A DNA stretch of 64,000 nt from NCBI RefSeq assembly GCF_030490285.1, contig NZ_CP129884.1:1922001-1986000 (forward strand). Reading direction: 5' to 3'. This DNA is from Methylomonas montana (GTDB lineage: Bacteria; Pseudomonadota; Gammaproteobacteria; Methylococcales; Methylomonadaceae). This document shows positions 40,911 to 50,305 of this stretch, one piece after another. How positions within the stretch are numbered: position 1 is the first letter of the stretch; each line of letters opens with the position of its first letter. The notes under the pieces were generated by a model. The model did not search any database. It saw only the letters and a program-made list of their open reading frames with translations, and was not told where the DNA came from. The translations under genes were made by a program, and so were the position numbers.

Positions 40911-40954
40911 TGTGCGTTATCGCACCGACAGCCCATCTCTGTTGCGAATAAGCT
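40911..40954 (+). promoter_or_regulatory. Stress-regulon class II promoter, copy U
   Basis: Palindrome TGTGCGTTATCGCACC at 40911-40926, GAC suffix, 19-nt spacer (one longer than usual), -10 TAAGCT at 40949-40954. It drives the OmpA-family porin gene at 41066. Confidence 0.82.
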
Positions 40955-41065
40955 ACTTAACAGCTTTTTTACAACAGGTCGTCGGGAAAGTTAAGCGAGT
41001 CGGGATGACTGGTTCGAACGGCGACATGTTTTATGAATCCCCATTTTTTAATTAAAGGAAAGATT

Positions 41066-42118
41066 ATGCTTAATAAACACTTACTGCCTTTCGCCTCCCT
41101 CGTCGGTATGGCAATGGTGCCGCAGGTGCACGCTGCGGATCAATATCAAGATAATCGCTGGTATGTGGCACCGTTTGCGACTTTCATCAACAGCGGTGGG
41201 GATCGGCACGCCGCCGACGGTTGGGGCGGCGGTGTCGGGGTCGGCAAAATCATCGATCAACATTTCAATGTTGAATTAAAAGGTTTTTATCAAGGCTTTG
41301 GCGGCGATAATGGCCCCTGGGATCTGGCCGGCGGTAGCGCCGATGTGCAGTACTATTTGTTCCGCGATAAATTCTCGCCCTATGCGGTGGTAGGTTTGGG
41401 CGGCATGAACACCTGCGCATCCGCCAATTGCGGTATCGGCTTTATCGGCGAGGCCGGTGTTGGCGCCAGTTATGAAGTTAACGATCATTTATCGATACGC
41501 AGCGATGTGCGTTACCGGTACAACAATAATTTCAATGCCCAAGTACAACCTGGTACCGACGAATTTCACGACATGACCGTCAATCTTGGCGTGGTGATTC
41601 CGTTTGGCGACAAACCGAAATATGCTGCAAAATCCGAGACTCGTGTAGCGCCGGTTGCCGTGGCGGCCAAACCCGATTGCAGCACACTCGATGCGGATGC
41701 GGACGGTGTCAACGATTGTCTGGATAAATGCCCCGGCACCATTAAAGGCGCCACGGTTGATCTGAAAGGATGTGCGGTCCGATTGATACTAAAAGGTCAG
41801 CATTTTAAATACGATTCCGCTGAGTTGAGTTTGAATGCCAAGGAACTGCTGGATGGCGTCGCCAAGGACTTGATCGCTTTCCCGCAGAAAAATGAAATCG
41901 AAGTGCAAGGGCACGCCAGCAGCGAAGGCAGCGATTCCTATAATATGAAACTGTCGCAACGGCGGGCGCATTCGGTAGTTGAATATCTGAAGATGAAAGG
42001 TGTTGCCAACAAGCTGTCAGCAAAAGGTTACGGCGAAACTCAGCCTATCGCCGACAATGCTACCGAAGCGGGTAAATCCGAAAACCGTCGGGTCGAATTG
42101 ATCTGGATCGAGGAGTGA
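41066..42118 (+). CDS. OmpA-family outer-membrane protein
   Basis: A 350-residue protein with a signal peptide (cleavage after VHA, about residue 23), an N-terminal eight-stranded beta-barrel (about residues 27-190), a Cys-containing TSP3-like Ca2+ linker (DADADGVNDCLDKCPGT), and a C-terminal OmpA peptidoglycan-binding domain (IEVQGHASSEGSDSYNMKLSQRRA, ending ENRRVELIW). AAAGGAAAGATT precedes ATG 41066; the open frame starts at 41033. It ties outer membrane to cell wall and resembles OprF-like proteins. It is divergent from the BON operon, each with its own stress promoter. Confidence 0.94.
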   Translation: MLNKHLLPFASLVGMAMVPQVHAADQYQDNRWYVAPFATFINSGGDRHAADGWGGGVGVGKIIDQHFNVELKGFYQGFGGDNGPWDLAGGSADVQYYLFRDKFSPYAVVGLGGMNTCASANCGIGFIGEAGVGASYEVNDHLSIRSDVRYRYNNNFNAQVQPGTDEFHDMTVNLGVVIPFGDKPKYAAKSETRVAPVAVAAKPDCSTLDADADGVNDCLDKCPGTIKGATVDLKGCAVRLILKGQHFKYDSAELSLNAKELLDGVAKDLIAFPQKNEIEVQGHASSEGSDSYNMKLSQRRAHSVVEYLKMKGVANKLSAKGYGETQPIADNATEAGKSENRRVELIWIEE

Positions 42119-42730
42119 TTACCGCTTATTTCAAAATGGCTTAATCAATGTCTAACTACAGGACAGAAACCGCCGCGTAGTAAAAATGTAGTACTACAAA
42201 ATAGAAATGACGTTGATGTCGCTATCAATGTAGTAGGGTTTGATATTGCGAGTTATACAAGTCATTGACTTTATTGATTTATAAAAAGTTATGTGTGTCT
42301 GGGGGCAAGTGGCCGTGGGTTCAAGCTCAGCGGTCCCGATCAATATTTTCAATAATTTGCGCCACTTTTAACTAGGCCTGTTTTTTTGAAGTGTAGTATT
42401 TTTGTCTCAAGAGGTTTTGAGTTCGCGGCATGAGCTTTAAGATGCTCGTTTGAAAGAAGAGCATAATTTAAAACCATGTCGTGACTTGCCCTCCCTCAAA
42501 TTCTTGTAACACGGTTAAAGGGGGCTGCCTGAACAAGTGTTCGGTTTTGGTTGACCATTACACTGTTATGCGGCATCTGTTTCACGAGGCAAGAGATAAA
42601 AGTGTTGACACATCATCCTTCGCAGCCTCTGAAGAGAACCCTTTACCCCAGTCCGGTTTACAGGCTCTGTATCTAAGTTACCCATCAAACCAGCCAGCTG
42701 ATTTGGCGCCTTATTTTCACCCTGTTTTGA

Positions 42731-42802
42731 CCTGCTTTTAGCCTGAAATCGCCATTTTTGACGATTTCAGGCGCACTATGCCTGTCAGCAGGCAAAAGCA
42801 GG
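42731..42802. repeat. Nested inverted repeats
   Basis: Outer arms CCTGCTTTT (42731-42739) and AAAAGCAGG (42794-42802) enclose an inner perfect 11-bp stem GCCTGAAATCG (42741-42751) / CGATTTCAGGC (42762-42772). The structure lies about 125 bases upstream of the truncated fumC and could be the end of a lost mobile element. Confidence 0.65.
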
Positions 42803-42926
42803 CTGAACGCCGCCGGTCCTTCGAAGTCCACCCAAATCAAATTGTTGACTGGAAAAGTTGAGCGAAGAGGCGGCCGAGGTGTTTGGCAAATCCGGAAACC
42901 GTCTCCGCCGGTCGATCTGCACGCTT

Positions 42927-43188
42927 GGTGAGGCGGCAAACAGCTTTTCCGATCATTGCGTCGTTGGCTCAGACGAAATATTCAGCGTATTGTCGAGCTG
43001 ATGGAAAAATCGCTGATGTTGGTCACCGCGCTGAAGCCTGATATCGGCACGACCATGCTGCGCAGATTGCCAAAATGGCATTGAATCATGGCAGTACGCT
43101 ACGCGAAGCTGCTGTTGCCAGCGGCTTAATCGATGAAGCAACGTTCGATGTCATCGTTAGACCGGAAAAGATGGTCTCACCCGGATGA
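42927..43188 (+). pseudogene. fumC: C-terminal remnant of fumarase C, frameshifted
   Basis: Translating the plus strand in pieces gives the end of a class II fumarate hydratase: GEAANSFSDHCVVG, then after a shift RNIQRIVELMEKSLMLVTAL and KPDIG, then after a second shift DHAAQIAKMALNHGST, LREAAVASGLIDEATFD and VIVRPEKMVSPG to a TGA at 43186. This matches the C-terminal helices of E. coli-type FumC (MLVTAL...IGYDKAA...TLREAA...PE.MV). At least two single-base losses break the frame (near 42968 and 43053) and the N-terminal 380 or so residues are missing. It cannot make an active enzyme. Confidence 0.88.
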
Positions 43189-43393
43189 TACGGAAACGAC
43201 TGACCGGGTCAGCGGCAGTCGCTGGAGCTTTTAGGCTGTTCAAGACTAGGTAAGAAATTAGATGGCGGCGACAGGCATTCGGGATAATACTGTCTATAAA
43301 AGATTCTTTTAAGAATCGCTGCCAATTAAGTGATATTTAAGCCAATTGGAGAACAATAACTTGCAACTGAAATGATCCAAAAAAGGAGGATTT

Positions 43394-43675
43394 ATGTTCA
43401 GGCTTTTTACAATATTGGTATTCAGTATTTTCGTTTCGAGTGCTGCATTTGCGCACGATAATGAGTGGCGTAATAGGCATTATCATCGGCACAATATTGA
43501 ACAATTTGGCTATCGCTACAACAACCCACACTATAGAGCTTATGCGCGTCCGCCAGCTGTGGGATATTACCGGGCACCAGCAGAGTATTATGGCCTGCCT
43601 CCGGTGCGTGGGTTTGTTTATCAACGACCAATCCCAATGCCGCGTTACGATCGAAATAACAGGCGAGACTGGTAG
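43394..43675 (+). CDS. Small secreted Tyr/Arg/His-rich protein
   Basis: A 93-residue protein with a signal peptide (MFRLFTILVFSIFVSSAAFA). The mature chain is rich in Tyr, Arg, Asn, His and Pro (NRHYHRHN, YRYNNPHYRAYARPPAVGYY). AAAGGAGGATTT gives an excellent ribosome site. I do not recognise a family. It is followed two bases later by a Gly/Tyr/His-rich lipoprotein, so the two form an operon of low-complexity envelope proteins, perhaps adhesive or metal-binding. Confidence 0.75.
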   Translation: MFRLFTILVFSIFVSSAAFAHDNEWRNRHYHRHNIEQFGYRYNNPHYRAYARPPAVGYYRAPAEYYGLPPVRGFVYQRPIPMPRYDRNNRRDW

Positions 43676-43677
43676 CC

Positions 43678-43920
43678 ATGAGTGCGAAAATTCAATCGGC
43701 GGTTATTTTGATCGGATTGACACTACTGAGCGGTTGCGTGGCCTACGCACCATATGCTGAGCCATATTCGGCGACTTACTCCCCATACGGTTACGGCTAT
43801 TCATCGCCAGTCGTGCCGATTCCGGCGCCGATGTTTTATGGTGGCTGGGGATATGGAGGATATAGGGGCTACGGTGGTCATAGAGGTTTTGGGCATCACG
43901 GCCACCATAGGCATCATTAA
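43678..43920 (+). CDS. Small Gly/Tyr/His-rich lipoprotein
   Basis: An 80-residue lipoprotein with lipobox LSGC (Cys about residue 20). The mature part is low complexity: AYAPYAEPYSATYSPYGYGY, then repeated GGWGYGGYRGYGGHRGFG and a final GHHGHHRHH. The His tail suggests metal binding; this is inference. Its start lies two bases after the previous stop, so translation is coupled. Confidence 0.72.
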   Translation: MSAKIQSAVILIGLTLLSGCVAYAPYAEPYSATYSPYGYGYSSPVVPIPAPMFYGGWGYGGYRGYGGHRGFGHHGHHRHH

Positions 43921-44002
43921 TCATCCTTTTTGTCAGGCACTGACATTATATTGTTAAGGGTATTAAACACGTACTTATCCAAATCTAAGTCCGTTTAACA
44001 AT

Positions 44003-45310
44003 CTATGAATCGGTCGTATTGGCAATGATTTTATGAATCCGCCTGGTGCTGATGGCGATGATGACCAAAATAAAGGGAATCGATACACCTTCAACCAATT
44101 CGGCATTGATATGCCAACCCAGGTTATGCAGCGCTTCGGCAATTTTACCGATCAGGCTCGCGGCATAGTAGGTAATGGCGACCATCGAGATGCCTTCAAC
44201 CATTTGCTGCATACGCAGCTGCATCTTTGCCCGCAAGGCCATGGATGACAGCAAGCCCTGATTTTGCCGTTCGATAATAATGTCGACTTTGGTGCGTAAT
44301 AACTGGCTGGCGTTACTGACTCTTTCCGAAACCAGCGTGAAGCGGTGCGATACGGAATTGCAGGTATGCATAGCCGGCTCCAGGCGTCGCTTCATGAACT
44401 CTCCCAAGGTTTGAATGCCTTGAATACGCACTTCACGCAAATCCACCAAGCGTTGCCCGACCAGTTGATAGTAAGCGCTGGCGGCGGCAAAACGGAATTG
44501 ATGCGTTGAAATCTGGTTTTCGACTTCAGCTGCCAATGCCGTTAATTCATCCAATAATTGCGCATCGTCATTATCCGGCTGCGTCATCGAATTGGTGATG
44601 GTATATAACTGTCTATCGGCTTTCTTCAGTGCCGGATAGAGTTTGCGTGCAATCGGGAACGCCAGCAGTGCCATCACCCGATAGACTTCAATATCAAACA
44701 AGCGGTGCAACAAGCGTCCGGCCTGAGCGGTTCTTAAGTTTTGATTGATCACCAGAAAACGGCTGAATCCATCCACATGAATCCGAAAATCGGTGAAAAC
44801 GGCGGCGGCACCGCCTGTCACTTTAGAGCCGACAATCGGATTGCCGGCAAAGTAAGCGGATAAAGGCGATAAATCCATTTCATCTTGGTAATTAATGTCA
44901 TCAGCAGACACCACACTGGCATGTGCCGCAACGATCACTTGTCCGTTAATCTGCGACAGCCAATCGACGGGAACTTTTTTTAAAGCGGGATCTGCAAACG
45001 GTTCTTGCATCGAATCGTAGGCATAAAAACTATAGGTACTGAATTCTCCGTGTTGCTCCCAACTCATCTGAAATGAATCGAAGCTAGCGCTAAAGTGATC
45101 CGCGTCGTTGTCGGGCGGAGTGGCGCCGAATCTTTCGCATAGGGTTTTCAGATGTCTGCGTTCCTGGGCCTTTTCATCGCTTGACAGCGATAATGCCAGA
45201 TAACTGGCTCTAACCGGCAAACTCAGAATAGACGATGCCCTGGCATGGACTTCGTTATGTAAGACAAACCGTTGCGGATGATTGGGGGGAATTTGAAATA
45301 AGGTGGTCAC
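44003..45310 (-). CDS. DUF3422 membrane-associated protein
   Basis: A 435-residue protein that begins with the DUF3422 hallmark HPQRFVLHNEVHARASSILSLPVRASYLAL, has a central helical domain and the motif IQTLGEFMKRRLEPAMHTC, and ends with two membrane segments (about residues 375-395 and 403-425). The family is widespread in proteobacteria with no established function. No neighbour suggests a role. Confidence 0.9.
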   Translation of the reverse strand: MTTLFQIPPNHPQRFVLHNEVHARASSILSLPVRASYLALSLSSDEKAQERRHLKTLCERFGATPPDNDADHFSASFDSFQMSWEQHGEFSTYSFYAYDSMQEPFADPALKKVPVDWLSQINGQVIVAAHASVVSADDINYQDEMDLSPLSAYFAGNPIVGSKVTGGAAAVFTDFRIHVDGFSRFLVINQNLRTAQAGRLLHRLFDIEVYRVMALLAFPIARKLYPALKKADRQLYTITNSMTQPDNDDAQLLDELTALAAEVENQISTHQFRFAAASAYYQLVGQRLVDLREVRIQGIQTLGEFMKRRLEPAMHTCNSVSHRFTLVSERVSNASQLLRTKVDIIIERQNQGLLSSMALRAKMQLRMQQMVEGISMVAITYYAASLIGKIAEALHNLGWHINAELVEGVSIPFILVIIAISTRRIHKIIANTTDS

Positions 45311-45364
45311 GGTTATTCTGGTAAATGTAAAGACTATGCTTGAACGATAATATGGTTCAGCATT

Positions 45365-45613
45365 TTACTCGGAATTATGCAGCAACTGGACAAACCAGCG
45401 ATAGGGCTTAATTAAAATCCTAACCCGATGATTGCTTGAAAGGGTAATAGCTGGATGGCCTGGGGTAGTTGGCTTGGTCGACAAACAATCGCAATCGGTC
45501 GCATGATTGAGCAGCAGTAAGGTGTGATTCCGACTCAAATCCGCCCACGCCCCATTTTCCTCATTTGAATCTTGAGGTAGCCGTTTAAAGTCTTGGACCT
45601 GGTTATTCCCCAC
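45365..45613 (-). CDS. Doubtful small ORF
   Basis: An 82-codon frame with a GTG start and a poorly spaced ribosome site. The product has no signal peptide, membrane segment or motif I recognise. It may be a chance frame or a gene fragment. Confidence 0.25.
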   Translation of the reverse strand: MGNNQVQDFKRLPQDSNEENGAWADLSRNHTLLLLNHATDCDCLSTKPTTPGHPAITLSSNHRVRILIKPYRWFVQLLHNSE

Positions 45614-45691
45614 TTCCCTGTTGGGGGACTAATCCTACCCACGACTTAAGGCCGCTCGAGCGAGCTTTGAAATGCTTTTGTCGATGCGTTG

Positions 45692-45916
45692 CTAAGCGCC
45701 AGCAGCATCCAATACATTTAAAACGTCCGGTCGTTGTTGCACGAATACTTCGGATCTTTTCAGAATTCGATGCCAATTCCGGCGAGTCATTTGTTCAATC
45801 CAGTTTAATACTTCATCAAACTCCTCCTCGCTCCACGATTCGACAATCGTTAAGGTGACGGGAGGTGCATATAGAAACTCAAGCGCACTTTTCATATTGG
45901 CGTAACGTAAATTCAT
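45692..45916 (-). CDS. Small hypothetical protein
   Basis: A 74-residue protein, MNLRYANMKSALEFLYAPPVTLTIVESWSEEEFDEVLNWIEQMTRR read in parts, acidic in the middle and ending in a hydrophobic tail (VLNVLDAAGA). GGGAGAG lies five bases before ATG 45916, a good ribosome site. No family recognised. Confidence 0.6.
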   Translation of the reverse strand: MNLRYANMKSALEFLYAPPVTLTIVESWSEEEFDEVLNWIEQMTRRNWHRILKRSEVFVQQRPDVLNVLDAAGA

Positions 45917-46225
45917 AATATCTCTCCCATGGTGTTACCTGCACGTGAGAACCCTCAGGTGCGCCGAAATTTACAATCGCTTTTATGACTTTTGGTAAAA
46001 AATGAAGTTCCTATTACCTACTAAAATAGTCGACATTTTTCTGAATCAGTGTTTAATTTCGTAAATTAGTTATGGTATTTTTAAGCTGGTCTGGGAATTG
46101 GGGGAAAGATCATTGCGAAAGGATCATTTGTCATTGGACAAGGCTGTATGTAGAGCTAAGTGCGTAATTAAAGTAAAATCGTAAAAACTTACGCCCAATT
46201 ACTTAAAATTCCTCTGAGGTTCACT

Positions 46226-48079
46226 ATGCCCGATTACCGTTCCCGCACCACTACCCACGGCCGCAACATGGCCGGCGCAAGAGCACTGTGGCGTGCGACA
46301 GGCATGAAAGAAGAGGACTTCACCAAGCCTATCATTGCCATTGCCAACTCCTTTACCCAATTTGTTCCGGGTCATGTTCATTTAAAGGATATGGGGCAAT
46401 TGGTGGCCGGCGAGATCGAAAAAGCCGGCGGTGTGGCTAAGGAATTCAATACGATCGCCGTGGATGACGGCATCGCGATGGGACATTCCGGCATGCTGTA
46501 TTCACTGCCCAGTCGCGATCTGATCGCAGACAGCGTGGAATACATGGTCAATGCCCATTGTGCCGACGCTCTGGTGTGTATTTCCAATTGCGACAAGATT
46601 ACACCTGGCATGTTGATGGCGGCTCTACGCCTGAATATTCCCGTGATCTTCGTGTCGGGCGGTCCGATGGAGGCCGGCAAGGTCAATTGGAACGGTCAAA
46701 CTCGCGCATTGGATTTGGTCGATGCCATGGTGGAAGCTGCCGACGACAGAATCAGCGACGAACAAGTCTCGGCCGTGGAACGCTCGGCTTGTCCGACCTG
46801 CGGGTCTTGCTCCGGCATGTTCACGGCCAATTCGATGAACTGCTTGACCGAAGCACTGGGCTTATCGTTGCCGGGCAATGGCTCTCTGGTTGCCACGCAT
46901 GCCGATAGAAAACAGCTGTTTTTGCGCGCTGGCCGCACCATTGTTGAATTGGCCAAGCGCTATTATGAACAGGACGATAGCTCGGTCCTACCCAGAGCCA
47001 TTGCAACGTTTGAAGCATTCCAGAACGCCATGAGTCTGGATGTTGCGATGGGCGGATCCACCAACACTGTTCTGCACTTGCTGGCGGCAGCCCGGGAAGC
47101 GGGAGTGGATTTCACCATGGCCGACATCGACCAGATCTCACGCCGTGTACCCTGTCTGTCGAAAGTGGCGCCTGCAACGCAGAAATACCACATGGAGGAC
47201 GTGCATCGGGCGGGCGGCGTAATGGCCATTCTGGGCGAACTGGATCGCAGCGGGTTGATTGCGCGTGAAGTGCCTACCGTACATACGCCGACGATGGGGG
47301 CGGCCCTGGATCAATGGGACATTCAGCGTACTAGCGATGAAAACGTTAAAGATTTTTATCGCGCAGCGCCAGGCGGCATTCCAACCACCATCGCCTTTTC
47401 ACAATCAGTGCGCTACCCGACGCTGGACGATGACCGGGCCGAAGGCTGCATTCGCGACAAGGCGCACGCTTACTCGCAGGACGGCGGCTTGGCCGTGCTG
47501 CACGGCAATATCGCGCTGGATGGCTGCATCGTCAAGACCGCCGGAGTAGACGATAGCGCCCTCAGGTTCACCGGTCGTGCTCGTATTTTCGAGAGCCAGG
47601 ACGCTGCCGTGGCCGGCATCCTGAATAACGGAATCGTCGCCGGCGACGTCGTGGTGATCCGTTACGAAGGTCCCAAGGGCGGTCCCGGCATGCAGGAAAT
47701 GTTATATCCGACCAGTTATCTCAAGTCTAAAGGCTTAGGCAAAGTGTGCGCGTTGCTGACTGACGGGCGTTTCTCCGGAGGCACATCGGGGCTTTCGATT
47801 GGCCATGCTTCGCCGGAAGCCGCCGAAGGTGGTGCGATTGGATTGGTCGAAGAAGGCGATACCATCGAGATCGATATCCCCAACCGACGTATCCACTTGG
47901 CCGTAAGCGTTGAAGAACTCGAACAACGTCGGGCGGCAATGGAAGCCAAGGGCGCTCAGGCCTGGAAACCGGTTAATCGTCAAAGAACCGTATCGGCCGC
48001 GCTGAGGGCGTATGCCGCAATGACCACCTCTGCCGCCAAAGGAGCGGTGCGAGACGTTTCGCAAGTCGAGCGAAAGTAA
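46226..48079 (+). CDS. ilvD: Dihydroxy-acid dehydratase
   Basis: A 617-residue iron-sulfur enzyme of branched-chain amino acid synthesis that dehydrates 2,3-dihydroxy-isovalerate and -methylvalerate in the cytoplasm. It has the N-terminal [16 protein letters not shown], the cluster cysteines in [10 protein letters not shown] and [36 protein letters not shown], and the C-terminal [20 protein letters not shown] lies six bases before ATG 46226. The length fits the E. coli-type, oxygen-sensitive [4Fe-4S] form. It stands alone; no other ilv genes are near. Confidence 0.97.
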   Translation: MPDYRSRTTTHGRNMAGARALWRATGMKEEDFTKPIIAIANSFTQFVPGHVHLKDMGQLVAGEIEKAGGVAKEFNTIAVDDGIAMGHSGMLYSLPSRDLIADSVEYMVNAHCADALVCISNCDKITPGMLMAALRLNIPVIFVSGGPMEAGKVNWNGQTRALDLVDAMVEAADDRISDEQVSAVERSACPTCGSCSGMFTANSMNCLTEALGLSLPGNGSLVATHADRKQLFLRAGRTIVELAKRYYEQDDSSVLPRAIATFEAFQNAMSLDVAMGGSTNTVLHLLAAAREAGVDFTMADIDQISRRVPCLSKVAPATQKYHMEDVHRAGGVMAILGELDRSGLIAREVPTVHTPTMGAALDQWDIQRTSDENVKDFYRAAPGGIPTTIAFSQSVRYPTLDDDRAEGCIRDKAHAYSQDGGLAVLHGNIALDGCIVKTAGVDDSALRFTGRARIFESQDAAVAGILNNGIVAGDVVVIRYEGPKGGPGMQEMLYPTSYLKSKGLGKVCALLTDGRFSGGTSGLSIGHASPEAAEGGAIGLVEEGDTIEIDIPNRRIHLAVSVEELEQRRAAMEAKGAQAWKPVNRQRTVSAALRAYAAMTTSAAKGAVRDVSQVERK

Positions 48080-48092
48080 AGTTGTTAATCTT

Positions 48093-48127
48093 GCCAGGAT
48101 TCGTAGCGGTTCAGTGCGAATCCTGGC
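48093..48127. terminator. Hairpin after ilvD
   Basis: Perfect 11-bp stem GCCAGGATTCG (48093-48103) / CGAATCCTGGC (48117-48127) with a 13-nt loop. The following sequence (GGATTTACC) has only short T-runs, so termination strength is uncertain. Confidence 0.55.
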
Positions 48128-48244
48128 GGATTTACCGATTTTGCTTGTCGCAATTCCTTCAAGTTGTAGGGCCACATGAAGAATGGCTTGGTTTCCCTAT
48201 TCCTACTATCGCCGTTCACTGCTAGCCACGGCGTTTCTCCCTAG

Positions 48245-50305
48245 TCAGCTTTTTGCTATCAGCATCACGACTGATCTGGCCTCGGCACGATACTGACTAC
48301 TGTCAATTTTGGTGGTACTGTCCATCGCATGGCAATCGTTTGGCGTGGGTAATGCCGTATCGAGAACACGCTCCCAGTTCAATCGAGTATTTTTAATTTT
48401 CTTGGGAAGTTCGAATTCAAGCGCTTCCCAATAACTATTGAAAATAAAATAAATCACATAAGGCCGATGCGGCATAGCCACCAGAATCGCCAAGCTGTGA
48501 GAATCCATTCCCCAGTCGACTTGATTCAATTTGACGCCGTGGTATTCGATATGCAGTTGCTGAAACAACTGATTAAGCGTTGGCGACGGTTTTTGATCCC
48601 AGCGATATAAATTGCGACGCAGACGAATCAGCTGTTTTACAAAACGGTGAATATCGGCATGTTTGCTCAGCAAAGACCAGTCGAACCAACTCAGTTCGTT
48701 GTCCTGGCAATAGGCATTATTGTTGCCCATTTGGGTTCGGCGCACCTCGTCGCCCATGGTTAACATTGGTGTGCCGGCGGCGAACATGGTCAGCGTCAAA
48801 CAGTTTTTGATTTGGCGTTGCCGTAAGGCGTTGATTGACGCATTTTCGCTTGGGCCTTCGGCGCCGCAATTCCAGCTATAGTTGTTGTAACAGCCATCCT
48901 GGTTGTTTTCGTTGTTTCGTTCGTTATGCTTGCCGTTATAGGAAACCAGGTCGTTCAGTGTGAATCCATCATGGCAGGTAATGAAGTTGATGCTGGTTTC
49001 GGCTTCTTGTTCGGCATGGCCAAAGATGTCCGGACTGGCGAACAACCGGTTCGGTAATTTGGCGACACTGCCGGCATCGGCTCGGATGAAGGCGCGGATG
49101 TCATCACGAAACTGACCATTCCATTCTTTCCAAAGATCGCCAAAACCGCCTAACTGATAAAGCCCTGCCGCATCCCAGGCTTCCGCAATCAGTTTGCTGC
49201 CCGATAGTACCGGGTCGGTGATAATGTCCCAGAGGATAGGCGGTGTCGGCATCGGGTTGCCGTTTTCATCGCGCGATAAGATCGATGCCAAATCGAAACG
49301 GAAACCGTCCACATGCATTTCCGTGACCCAATAGCGCAAGCTGTCCAGTATTAGTCGCCGAACCACCGAATGATTGGCTTTAAGGGTATTGCCGGTTCCT
49401 GAGTAATTGTGATAGTTGCCGTTATTGGGATCGAGAATGTAATAGACATTGTTGGCTAAGCCTTTAAAACAAAACATAGGGCCGCGATCATCGCCCTCGG
49501 CAGTGTGGTTGAATACCACGTCGAGAATGACCTCGATACCAGCCTGATGTAAGGCTTTGACCATGTCCCTAAATTCGGCTATCGCGCCAAGCGGGGTTGG
49601 GTCGGAACTATAGCCGCTATGTGGCGCGAAAAAACAAATAGGCGAATAACCCCAATAATTGCTCAATCCCTGCGGCGCGTCTTGGACGTCGAACTGAAAT
49701 ATCGGCAACAATTCCACGGCCGTCACACCAAGATCTTTGAGATAAGGTATTTTTTCGATCAGCCCGGCATAAGTGCCTCTTTTTTCCGGCGTGACGCCGG
49801 ATTGAGGATGCGCGGTAAAGCCGCGCACATGCATTTCGTAGATGACGGTGTCGCGGAACGGGGTTCTTAACGGTGCATCGCCTTCCCAGTCGTAGCCGCG
49901 ATAATCCACCAGCACGCTTTTCATCGCCGAACCGAAATGACAGCCGGGTTTGCAAGCAGCACCCCTGTCGTACTTTGAGCTGACGGCAATGCCGCGAGCA
50001 TAGGGATCGATCAACAGTTTGTCGGGATCGAAGCGTAAGCCGCGCGCCGGATTGTTAGGCCCGTAGACGCGATAACCGTATAGTTGTCCCGCCTGAACAT
50101 TGTCAACGTAAATGTGCCAGTAATGAAATGTGCAATTGTCGATCGGTTCTAAATGGATGATGCGAGTCGGTGTATCGGAATCGACAGTATCGAAAAGTAA
50201 CAATTCGACGGCCGAGGCATTTTTGGCATAGACGCTAAAATTCGCGCCACCCGGACGTAAAGTCGAGCCTAAGGGATACGATCTTCCGGGCATTTTGTTC
50301 CTCAT
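48245..50305 (-). CDS. glgX: Glycogen debranching enzyme (isoamylase type)
   Basis: A 686-residue GH13_11 enzyme that hydrolyses alpha-1,6 branches of glycogen in the cytoplasm. An N-terminal CBM48 (SYPLGSTLRPGGANFSVYAKNA) is followed by the (beta/alpha)8 barrel with the four conserved regions: ILDVVFNHT, GFRFDLASIL (nucleophile Asp), IAEAWDAAG (acid Glu) and CHDGFTLNDLVSY. A C-terminal beta-domain ends the protein. ATG 50293 (MPGRSYPLG) is an alternative start. No other glycogen genes are adjacent. Many methanotrophs store glycogen, which fits. Confidence 0.94.
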   Translation of the reverse strand: MRNKMPGRSYPLGSTLRPGGANFSVYAKNASAVELLLFDTVDSDTPTRIIHLEPIDNCTFHYWHIYVDNVQAGQLYGYRVYGPNNPARGLRFDPDKLLIDPYARGIAVSSKYDRGAACKPGCHFGSAMKSVLVDYRGYDWEGDAPLRTPFRDTVIYEMHVRGFTAHPQSGVTPEKRGTYAGLIEKIPYLKDLGVTAVELLPIFQFDVQDAPQGLSNYWGYSPICFFAPHSGYSSDPTPLGAIAEFRDMVKALHQAGIEVILDVVFNHTAEGDDRGPMFCFKGLANNVYYILDPNNGNYHNYSGTGNTLKANHSVVRRLILDSLRYWVTEMHVDGFRFDLASILSRDENGNPMPTPPILWDIITDPVLSGSKLIAEAWDAAGLYQLGGFGDLWKEWNGQFRDDIRAFIRADAGSVAKLPNRLFASPDIFGHAEQEAETSINFITCHDGFTLNDLVSYNGKHNERNNENNQDGCYNNYSWNCGAEGPSENASINALRQRQIKNCLTLTMFAAGTPMLTMGDEVRRTQMGNNNAYCQDNELSWFDWSLLSKHADIHRFVKQLIRLRRNLYRWDQKPSPTLNQLFQQLHIEYHGVKLNQVDWGMDSHSLAILVAMPHRPYVIYFIFNSYWEALEFELPKKIKNTRLNWERVLDTALPTPNDCHAMDSTTKIDSSQYRAEARSVVMLIAKS

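Larger units (their letters stand above)
42119..43393. other. Long gene-poor region with degraded sequence
   Basis: About 1.27 kb. It contains nested inverted repeats (42731-42802) and a decayed fumC 3' end (42927-43188). I see no intact gene and no stress palindrome. It is probably the scar of an insertion or rearrangement. Confidence 0.6.
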
